This document shows positions 55,164-64,000 of a stretch of 64,000 bases of DNA, one piece after another. Origin of the DNA: Nageia nagi (taxonomy: Eukaryota > Pinophyta). Location: contig JBITNC010000001.1 of assembly GCA_050084985.1 (NCBI GenBank), forward strand, positions 49,848,001 to 49,912,000. Direction: 5' to 3'. Position 1 is the first letter of the stretch; each line of letters begins with the position of its first letter. A model generated the notes under the pieces. It did not search any database and was not told the origin of the DNA. It worked only from the letters and a program-made list of their open reading frames with translations. The position numbers and the translations under genes are program-made.

Positions 55164-56480
55164 TCATAGGTGCTTACCAAATGATATTTTCGAAGGGTAA
55201 CTCACCCTTACTAGTGCTAGCTTCATGTTGATTTTTACACCATGGTGCCCCAGTGATAATAGGGTCTTTGTTGTACTTTCTTGTGCATACATTATTCCTG
55301 TATTATGTTTGGGCATGGGGTCTTTGTAGATTCCTAAGTTTCTATTATCTACATGCACAGGAGCTTTCCCTTTTATGTCAGATTTTTCAAATGAGATTGC
55401 TTTTCTATCTACCAGATCTTGGATGATATCTCTGAATTTTCTACATTCACATGTTTTGTGGCCATGAACTCTATTGTATAGGCAAAATCCTCCTGTAGTT
55501 TTAGTGGCTTGTTGGTTTATAGGTGGCAATTGAATTAGACCCTTCTTCACCAATGATTGCAACAACTCATTATGATCTTCTGTGATTTTAGTGTATACTC
55601 GGGGAGTCGGAGTTTTGCTTGATTTTTGTTTATGTTTTTCTTGTGTGATTATGTTGATTATTGTAGTTTCCCTTTCTTCTTTTCTAAGTTTCCACAAACC
55701 AATTTTCATCATGTGTTGCTCTTTTCGAATCATGGAATCAATCATTTCAGAGAGGGGTTGGTCTAGATAGTTAAGGAATTCAAGCATCATCTCATCTCTA
55801 ATGGAGTTTATCAACATGTGTTTTAGTTCTTTCTCATTCAAGTTTATGAATTTTGCAATTTTCTTCCATTCGGCTACAAACTTGCTAAATGGCTAATTTT
55901 CTTCCTGTTTCATTTTGGCAAGGTCTATAATGAGTGGTTTTTTCTTTATGTTATATTGATATTGATCTATGAATTCACGTTTTAGTTGCTCATAACTCTT
56001 GATGCTTTGATTTTCAAGTCCATAGTACCAATCGGATGCTTCTTTCCCTAAGCTAAGTGAAAAAAGTCTAGCTAACATATCAGAATCATGTTGATGTCTA
56101 TAAGCTGCTTCTTCAAAGATTGCAATATGCATTCTCGGATCACTCCTACCATTATATTTATCAAAATCTGTGTCTTTCCCTTTCCAAATTTTACTCCTTA
56201 TTCTTGAACAAAGAGGGTGACTTTCTTCTAGTTTTTCATTCTCCTTTGCTTCATTTAAATGTATTAGCCTTTTCAATTGTTCAGCCATGTTTGCTAATTA
56301 TGCTCTCATTTTATCTGATTTTTCTTTTTCAATTTGTGAGTTTGGATTATCTTCAAGTTGCTTATTTATGAAATCCATATTTTCAGGTTCTTCTTCACTT
56401 TCATAATCAAGTATTCCAGGAGTGAATCTCCTTATTTGTTCTCTCCATTCATGAATCAGTCGATTTTCTAGTTCTCTCAT
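55164..56480 (-). pseudogene. gag: gag of the 6.6-kb element, with two in-frame stops
   Basis: The three open blocks 56480..56298, 56288..55893 and 55841..55164 are all in one frame, separated only by a TAA near 56298 and a TAG near 55893. The capsid region reads DTDFDKYNGRSDPRMHI, then ASDWYYGLENQSIKSYEQLK. The C-terminal part has CLYNRVHGHKTCECRKFRD, a zinc-knuckle-like segment like that of the Tat-like gag. Gag would package the RNA. The second stop (TAG) sits where a Gln codon is expected by the flow of the domain; this is inference. Confidence 0.82.
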
Positions 56481-56486
56481 GATGAC

Positions 56487-57410
56487 CTATCTTACACTCA
56501 CTTGAGCTTTCCGGTAAGATTTTGTATTTATTATTTTCTTTACCTCTATCTCTTTGATTTTCCTTTCTTTATCCGACCAAAAAGGGTAAGCATTAAGAAG
56601 TTTTTGTGCAACAGGGTCTGTTTCAAGTTCTATTTCTGACTCACTATCAGACTCATCATCAAACTCAATTATTTCATCATCTTCTTCTTCTAATGTTATT
56701 GGTTTACGATATGCGAATGCCAAAGATGATGAAGAGGGTTCACAAACATTTTGTTTAACTATCTCGGGGGTAAAAGAGTTTTGATCATGATGGAGCATAC
56801 AAAAATTGATATGACTTTCCATGGTATAAACGGACCGCGGGCGATCTATTTCCACAGGGTTTAGATCGCGAGCGGTCTTATTATGATTGATTATGATGCT
56901 TGAAACAAAGATTGGTTCACCAAGAAATGTTCTAAAGGGAAATCTGATACCATTCACAGTTAAAAATTCATAGATTTTATGCAATGAATAAACTATGGTA
57001 GGATCTTTAGAGAACTTGTAGAATGCCCCAGAATGCTCTATGAATTTTTGTATCAATCTTAGTTTATTTTCAGTGAGGTTCATATCATTAGATTTTACCG
57101 AGCGATAAGGGACCAACTGTGATTTGTTTTCCAAAGATGGAACTATATTTTCTAAGATTCCTCCTCTAAGGGTTTCATTATCCAAGCTATCATTATCTTC
57201 GGAATCACCATGATAGGGTTCCTCATCTGGCAGTTTATCTTTGATAATCCTAGGAGCACTTTCTCTGTTTATTCTAGCACTTTTCCTAGTTGGCTCTATT
57301 CCTTTCCATGTTTTTCTTTTTCTTTTATTTTGTTCAGGTGATGATTGAACTAATGAAGGATAATCTGACAATTCATTTATATCTCTACCCATTGTTGAAT
57401 CAGAAAGCAT
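56487..57410 (-). CDS. ORF upstream of gag in the 6.6-kb element
   Basis: A 307-residue frame with its ATG directly beside the primer-binding site. The N-terminus is basic (KRKRKTWKG, RKSARINR), the middle carries FYKFSKDPTIVYSLHKIYEF, and the C-terminal third has an acidic run (EEEDDEIIEFDDESDSESEI). No domain is recognised. It is in the same frame as gag and ends in one TAG, seven bases before the next ATG. It may be either a separate ORF1, as in Tat-type elements, or the N-terminal part of a longer gag cut by a stop. Confidence 0.6.
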   Translation of the reverse strand: MLSDSTMGRDINELSDYPSLVQSSPEQNKRKRKTWKGIEPTRKSARINRESAPRIIKDKLPDEEPYHGDSEDNDSLDNETLRGGILENIVPSLENKSQLVPYRSVKSNDMNLTENKLRLIQKFIEHSGAFYKFSKDPTIVYSLHKIYEFLTVNGIRFPFRTFLGEPIFVSSIIINHNKTARDLNPVEIDRPRSVYTMESHINFCMLHHDQNSFTPEIVKQNVCEPSSSSLAFAYRKPITLEEEDDEIIEFDDESDSESEIELETDPVAQKLLNAYPFWSDKERKIKEIEVKKIINTKSYRKAQVSVR

Positions 57411-57430
57411 GTTTCACGTCGGGTTCACCA
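57411..57430 (-). promoter_or_regulatory. primer-binding site of the 6.6-kb element
   Basis: On the minus strand TGGTGAACCCGACGTGAAAC begins two bases inside the 5' LTR. Its TGG start fits a tRNA CCA end. I do not assign the tRNA. Confidence 0.8.
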
Positions 57431-57432
57431 AA

Positions 57433-58308
57433 TGTTTATAAATAAAAATTGAGCGTGTAAATAAATAAATAGAGAAATATCTACAAACTCAATATTATCT
57501 GTATTTAAGCTATGGATAGCGATTTATTCTAGATATCAATAAACAACATAACCAATTCAGCAGTGTACTTGTACCAACCAAGACTGTGATTCGTGTACTT
57601 ACCTCACGGAACGTACCTGACAACGAAAGATGTAGATATTGGCGATGTATTGATGATGAGCTACCTTCCCAACAGCATTATGACCTGCAAGGATGCGAAA
57701 AGAGGACCACGGGCGGTCCATTTCAGTAGTATTAGAGCACCGACGGTGTTCTTCCGTTCACAAAGGAGCACCGACGGCCCTAGCTTGATAGCTTTGACCT
57801 CTCGATTAGGTCCAGATCTTCAGTATAGATATCTCAGATTGCAGTGTAATATCAGAATTGATCGCATATGTTAGGAGAGCTCACGTAAGGAAGCACACAA
57901 ACCACAGCCTTGTAGGCGGTACCAAGAGATACCTTAAGGGGTAGCCACTTACAAGACCATACGCGGGATCATGTGTATCCTTGTTCCTGTGGACTTACTA
58001 TTAGATCCCTTATTTATATAGATAATAGATAATACCACCCATAGGTCGGCGTGCATCCACATAAATAAGGTTAATTCATAAAATTTAAGATAAACACATC
58101 AATAAACAAGACAATTCATGCAATACTCAAGATAACCCATGCAATATTCAAGATAACCCATGCAATATTCAAGATAACCCATACAATATTCATATTCAAG
58201 CCAAACATTGATATTATCACTTTAATCCATTCAAAACATATAGTTAGGCCAAGCATATTTCATTAATTTATTGATTTAAAAACATAAAATCATTTTTATG
58301 TGTTAACA
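57433..58308 (-). repeat. 5' LTR of the 6.6-kb element
   Basis: An 876-bp partner of 51669..52544. It keeps more CG-containing words than the other copy, for example gaccacgggcggtcc where the other has gactgtgggtagtcc. Confidence 0.95.
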
Positions 58309-58313
58309 CATTG
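58309..58313. repeat. target-site duplication (right) of the 6.6-kb element
   Basis: CATTG, identical to 51664..51668. Confidence 0.93.
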
Positions 58314-59333
58314 CCTAAAACCCTTGGAAAGAAAATCAAATTTGTTCAACACATCGAAGGAGAATCTTCTCCAATGAAAATCAGTAAGGAAAAGAAGAAA
58401 AGTAGAGAGGTGGAATCATAGATCCCCTTAATAAAATAAAAAGTAGGAGGGAATGATTTGAAAAATTAGCTAGCTAGTAGAGAAAAAAGGATAAGAAGAT
58501 AAATACCCCCTAGAAATCTTGTGATACCCTAGAGAAGGGCTCAATATCAACTCCCTCGAATAGCTAGAGGATGGTCACCCGATCCCAAAAATCCAAGGGT
58601 AAGAAAGAAAAAGTTAGCATGGAGGCTAAAAATATTGTACATATCTAGGATGAAAGTCTCCCAAATGAGTCTTCACTTGATCCAATTCAGCCTAAGGAGA
58701 GCAATCAATCCCCTACTCCTCATACTGGAATAGAGGACCATGTTCCACCCTTGAACACCTTCGAGGGAATGATTGAGAAGCCTATTTAGAGTACATAAGA
58801 CCCTTTGAAACCTCATACAAGGCTCAAGAGGATGTCTAGCAAGGTAATGTGATTGAATTCCCAACACCCTAAGCTAAAGGGGAATTGAAGGAAAAAGAAG
58901 TTGGTCCAAAAGGTAGCCTAGCTTCCCAAAAGGTCATGGACTCAGGGGAGATCCATGCGAAAGGAGGGACAACTAATTTGACAATCATAGTTTGGCCATA
59001 AGCAACACATGTAGCTAAAAAACCTTAGGTGGACCCTACCTTAGCAACAATACAACCTAATTCCACATAGACCATAGAAGAAACTCAACCAAAGAAGGAT
59101 GAAGTACTACCCAAAAAGAGGATGGGAGAAGAGGTTCATAAGACTATAAATAAGGAGAATATTAGTAAGCCATTAAACATCACACCTTTGTCTTGGGTCC
59201 TAGCTAAGCAACCAGTTCTTGAATCTGACTCTTAAATTCTTTAGTTTAAGGTACATGCCAAGGCAAAGTCAAAGAAAATGCATAAGAAAGTAGCTCCAAT
59301 GAAGAAAGGAGTCAAGAAAACCCATGCTAAGTA
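58314..59333 (+). pseudogene. decayed plant repeat-type coding sequence, 3' part
   Basis: Reading continues in frame from 51663 through one CATTG copy: FIYREA is followed by LPKTLGKKIKFVQHIEGESS. After many stops the end of the gene is still visible near 59190..59333, reading PLSWVLAKQPVLESDS and a lysine-rich tail ending KKGVKKTHAK and a stop. The basic tail suggests a nucleic-acid-binding or nuclear protein. Family not named. Confidence 0.45.
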
Positions 59334-59439
59334 GTTCTATAGTTTGGCATTAGTATTACTATTTGTAGTAATTTTTTAATAGTTTTGTATGTAATTTAAT
59401 GGAGTTTTAGCTACATCTCAAATATATGAATGAATTTTT

Positions 59440-60964
59440 TTGGCTACCACCAAGTATAGCTAGGTAACGATTTCTAGATAGAGAAACCAATTTTGTGACC
59501 TAGATTAAAACCCTGCGTATTGATAATATAATTTACCCTTATTATCCAAACATCCATACACATGAAAATGCAATAATAATCAAACTACATAATGCTAAAG
59601 TGTAAATAATTGGCATAATAAATTATGATCATGTTATAAAGAAGAAGAAATACATATGCTATGAAAAAAATAAAAACAAACTAAAAAGTAAAATAATGTA
59701 TTGATTAATTATTAATGAATAACATAGTCCAATCTAGTAAGTAATGTGTGTAGCTAAAGAGCTTAAAGAGAAATTGGGTCAACAATTTATGTTGATTGAT
59801 GTCCAATAGAATTATGGCATGAATTTTTAAATTGGATTGACTAGTATAGATTATATGGATCAATATTCATTTGATGAATACGTGGTCTTTCAATTATCAT
59901 AATATTTGAAAAACTTAGTACATATATGAATATATGATAAAACCTTCTTAGGTCAAACTATAATTCTAAAACTAATGATTCTTGTAATATTTCAAACCAC
60001 ATTATTGAAAAATTAAATATTTTTCTTTTTATAATAAAGGCTAAGTAGGAGAATCTCATTGCAAATAGTCATACCTAAACTAGTATCACTCATGATGTCA
60101 TACTTGAATCTTGAATCCACATAAGCCTCAATGAATAACAAGGGGCCATATAAATCATATCTAATTATATGATTATTCTAGATAAAATAAATACAATTAT
60201 AATATCATAATAAATAAAATTTATTCTATCTACAAATTAAAAATAAATGACCAATAGTATGCAATTAATATAGCAAATTTATATTTATGACATAATTGAA
60301 AGAAATGCTAGATTTAAGATACAAGTTAATAGAATTCAAATAAAAATACTTATATACGTAGATCATATGTTATTAGCCCTAAGAGAAGCCTTGAATAATC
60401 CTCTGGATCGATCTTTTCAATCTAGGATTTTGAGTGGAATTCATTCATATCTTTGGTATTTTTGGGGGCTAGGACCAACCTTAATGGTGATCAAGCTCCC
60501 CTTCCATGTTAGAGACAAAATTGAATAGCTAAAGTGAAAGAATAATAGAAAATATGTAATTGGTAATTGAACTTGATGTACCTACAAAATATTTGAAAAC
60601 GACAATGTAATAGAAGGTCTCCTAATTGAATAGGGAGTTGAAAATCTCTAGCTTTTAAGCTAAGGTTGGCCTAAAACCAAGAGTATAACGTGAATGCAAA
60701 CCAAATAGCTAAAGAATTTAATTCTTGAAAAGGTTGGGGGAGTTGTCAATAAATTCCAATATGTTAAATGTAGTATTGATTCCTCCAATAGGGCTCATAT
60801 AAGTCTATGAGAGCATGAAATTATATTCAACATGGTGTAGAGATGTAGTAATTATGGCCTTAATGAGTTTACCTTGAATTGATAATCTTTGAGATCTTAG
60901 TTCATATCCTTAAAATAGTTTATCATTGATTAGAAGGTTTAGTAGTATGAAATGAAATATTCTT
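59440..60964. other. AT-rich stretch without a gene
   Basis: I see no domain, RNA gene or paired repeat between the decayed coding sequence and copy B of the dispersed repeat. Confidence 0.5.
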
Positions 60965-62383
60965 TACATTATATAATATGGCATATGGCAATATTAGAAC
61001 TTGAAAATTGAATTCACTTTATTATTTTTCTTCTAAATGATTATTTTTTTCTAGATATCTAATTATGTATTTAAATAAATACAAAATTAATGAAGTCCAC
61101 AATTTTGGATATTAATAAACATTACAAGTACAACAAGCAAAAATAAATCAATTTTGACCCACTAAATACGGAAAAATAAATTATTGAATTATCAAAATTA
61201 GATCATATAGTTCATACAACTACCCAAGGGGATGTTACAACGGAGTTAAGGATGAGTCTAGAACCTCTATCATGTGATAGGAAAATCAAGCATAATCTAG
61301 TTTGCAATATTGATGCTCTAAATATAAATTTTTATATGCCACATAAGTATCACAAAATAAGTAAAATAGCATAAACATTATAAAAAAAATTAAAATTGGA
61401 AGAGGAAAAAAATATAACTTTCTTATATATGATACATATTATGTTAATCTTAGGCTAGTGTAGATACCCACAAAACCATGTTGTTCAACATAATACAAGG
61501 GATTACATAGACTACAATTTTCAAGTGGCGGCTAGTTGTACGTGTATATTAGCTCATCTCTTCGATGAATTCCAGTTTTCACAATTTTCACATCATGGCT
61601 GCAACAAGATGTGGAGATGTTTCTTTTAACACTTGGCCAAAAAGGCCCTAAAGAGTACTTTTTCTTTTAAAAAATAAGAGCTAAATAGTCTCAATATTGT
61701 ACTATAACCTCTCAAGAAAATACAAAGTTTTTTTAAATAACCAAAAAAATGATACATATCATGTTAATGAAATTTGTTTTTAGGCAAGGTAATAATCCTC
61801 TATAGCTCCACCATATGTATTTAACTTTGAAACTCTCTACTCAATGTAAATAAAAATGATGCAATTGAGATATTTCAAATATATTTTACTTTTGAGAAAA
61901 AATTTACAAATGTCGTTGATAAAATGGTATTTATTTCTTATACATTTTCTTATCATGGCATATATTTTGAGTTATTTAACTACTTGTTCAAGAAGTACTA
62001 AGAAACATTCATACATTTTATTTCATGGTATTTAAAGTCACTCTTTAACATCTTTTGGCATATATTCTTCTGTAAAAAATGACAATGAAATAAATTTTTG
62101 GCTAACACCTTTTGATTATAGAACTCTCTTCATAGGTCGAATATCTTATTCTATTACTCCTTATGGTGCACTCACTTAAAGAATCAATACTTTATCCCTT
62201 TAGAATCCATACCATGCTCTTACATAGGACCATCATGACATTTACTTATCATTCTCCTCTCATAATAGGTTTTGTAAAGGACAAAATTCGTCTATTCTCT
62301 TGCACCATTCTTCATATAGGGACATAATCATAGACTAAAATCAAACATGTCACGACTATTGATATGGGTAGATTTTCATAGTT

Positions 62384-62456
62384 TATATATATATATATAT
62401 ATATATAATATAATATAATATATATATATATATTTATATATATATATATATATATG
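62384..62456. repeat. (AT)n microsatellite inside repeat copy B
   Basis: About 73 bases of AT dinucleotides with a few TA-shift interruptions. It replaces less extreme sequence at the equivalent place in copy A. Confidence 0.93.
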
Positions 62457-62974
62457 ATCAAATACATATTAATATTTTCTTTAACCTTTTTACATATTTT
62501 TAGGTTTACTATCATTATCCATATTATCATTATAAGATATGATCTATATATCTTACTATATCAAATTGACCATGAAGATCTTATTCATTTTAATAATTTT
62601 TAATTGATATTTTATTTTAAATTTGCATCCTCAACATTGATCATTACATCAAAACTTAACCCATATATTTAATAGTGAATGTAGGTAAACCCTTACGTAT
62701 CCTTTGCTAACTTAAAGAAATTTTTTACAAGTTTTAATATAGATTTACGAACTGTTATAGTAGATTGATTGATATAGAGCAACTACAAACTCATATTTAT
62801 TACTTGCTACTTTATTATTTGATCAAACTTACACTTTAATTTGTCTCAGCTCTATCCTAAGGAAAACAAAAGTAAATACTAAACTTACATATGTTAAATT
62901 TTGTACGTTTCTAAACTCAACTCATTAGTTCCAGTTTTAGATCATGTTTCATATGTTTCTATACTTGATCTTTA

Positions 62975-63370
62975 TTGTATGTCTTAGTTGTTGCAGTGTT
63001 GGATCACATTTCATATACACTTACAGACTTAGCTTGTTTAGCAGTTTTACCTGCCGGTTGTCTTTCAGAGGTGCCATTGACGATGACTTGGACATTTTCG
63101 GAGGGAAGTACATATTATAGACCGTTCCAAGCACGCTGCAAGAGGTTGTCTGTTTGGGATGGGACGTCAGTTAATTGGATCATATACACCACATTTTCAG
63201 ACAAAAGGAATCAGAACCTCCCATTCTATAGTTTCTATCTCTTTCATTATCTACCTTGCACGGGAAGTAATCTCCACGACCAAATATCTTTGACTATAAC
63301 AGAGGAGACTCAACCCATGACTTTGATCAGGGGAAAAAGACGCTCCTCGCTGGAAGAATTTATTGTCTGA
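62975..63370 (+). other. open frame in the GC-richer end of repeat copy B
   Basis: A 131-codon frame that opens at a TTG and has its first ATG about 36 codons in. The equivalent segment in copy A carries stops. A second frame of the same strand also reads as plausible protein in its last part (DSTHDFDQGKKTLLAGRIYC), so frame choice is unsure. No family is recognised. It may be a captured gene fragment or a piece of the repeat's own gene. Confidence 0.3.
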
Positions 63371-63420
63371 AATTACCAGGAAATAATGTGTGGTGAGTTT
63401 AAACGGAATTAATATTTTTA

Positions 63421-64000
63421 TCTGTAGGTGTCCTTCGTTGAGTTTTGGAAGTTCATTTTAAAATCGATGGTTGAGAATTTGTTAGATAGCAGGTCGACTA
63501 TGAAATAGATTTTAACCTTTGAATTTAATTTTTTCTTTTTTATTATTTTGATTTTTTATGTTTTACATGGTCATGTATGCTTTATTAGTTACTTATTATC
63601 ATACTATATCTTTTAACTAATTATTTAATTGATAAATGAAACTTTTTATTTAATATAAAAATTATTTAATGAATTAAATAATATTAAAATAAATTTATCA
63701 TAATATGTGTTATTAATTATTATAAATATGATTTTTTAAAAAATGATAGTTCAATATCATACTTTGAAATATATCTGAACTTATTTTTATTGAATACTTT
63801 CAGCTAGTATGTTATTATTTAATTTCATTTGTAATTATTGTATATAATATTTTTTATTTGATTGAATATAATATTTTCCATTTGAATTTTAATATTTCTT
63901 ATGTCGATGTTATTTTGTTTTCTAATGATATATCTAAAAAAGTGTAGTTCAACATTTATCTTATTATTTACGTTAACTTTTATTTGATTGAATGCAATAT
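63421..64000. other. AT-rich end of the window, no features seen
   Basis: Very AT-rich sequence with no open frame of note and no match elsewhere in the window. Confidence 0.5.

Larger units (their letters stand above)
51669..58308 (-). mobile_element. gag-only Ty3/gypsy LTR element, 6.6 kb
   Basis: Two LTRs of 876 bp, an exact CATTG target duplication, a primer-binding site and a purine tract define a complete element on the minus strand. Only gag-type coding is present (57410..55164); the other half of the interior is noncoding and includes a 40-bp satellite-like array. No RT, RNase H or integrase is visible. Such elements must borrow enzymes. The gag zinc-knuckle layout resembles the Tat-like gag, so a Tat-type partner is plausible. 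Confidence 0.93.
60965..63420. repeat. dispersed ~2.5-kb repeat, copy B (uninterrupted)
   Basis: Matches 1985..2252 plus 5187..7605 in direct orientation. It lacks the 2.9-kb LTR element and the 248-bp duplication seen in copy A. The last ~450 bp are less AT-rich than the rest and contain a long open frame (62975..63370). Copy B keeps more CG words there than copy A, for example cacgctgcaag against catgctgcacc, so copy A looks more decayed. Confidence 0.75.

Noticed and set aside
62312-62530. Minus-strand Ile/Tyr-rich frame
   Set aside because: It is the translation of an AT microsatellite.
1985-63420. The two copies of the 2.5-kb repeat as LTRs of one giant element
   Set aside because: Neither copy shows TG...CA ends, a primer site or a purine tract, and the intervening DNA includes unrelated LINE and LTR elements whose orientation gives no support.

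Overview
The window looks like intergenic DNA from a large plant nuclear genome. It is AT-rich and dominated by plant-type retroelements: a Tat-lineage Ty3/gypsy element with two RNase H domains, a Ty1/copia element primed by initiator tRNA-Met, and an L1-type LINE whose first ORF resembles DUF4283 proteins. There is no rRNA, CRISPR array or operon structure, and I found no host gene I can support. The species cannot be fixed from the sequence.

The central region is a four-level nest. A decayed plus-strand LINE (about 9640..50840) is split by a gag-only Ty3-like element (12492..48558, plus strand). That element is split by a decayed Ty1/copia element (17876..43897, minus strand). The copia integrase gene is split by a young, nearly intact 17.9-kb Tat-like Ty3/gypsy element (21087..39035, minus strand). 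Each boundary is supported by paired LTRs, target-site duplications (exact or near-exact), and resumption of the interrupted coding sequence on the far side.

The Tat-like element carries, in its own 5'-3' order: a 2.1-kb LTR, a primer-binding site, a coiled-coil ORF1, gag-protease, a 1465-codon pol (RT, RNase H, second RNase H, integrase), a 3' accessory reading frame, a repeat-rich 3' region, a polypurine tract and a 2.1-kb LTR. Gag, protease, RT, RNase H and integrase would together form particles, copy the RNA and insert the DNA. The 3' reading frame contains two diverged copies of a ~140-residue domain that I cannot assign; this is the best candidate for something undescribed.

To the left (1985..7605) is a dispersed repeat holding a 2.9-kb non-autonomous gag-protease LTR element (2253..5186). 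A second copy of the repeat at 60965..63420 preserves the empty insertion site. To the right, a 6.6-kb gag-only LTR element (51669..58308, minus strand) interrupts a decayed plus-strand coding sequence (51070..59333). The remaining stretches (1..1587, 7606..9639, 59440..60964, 63421..64000) are AT-rich with no recognisable gene.
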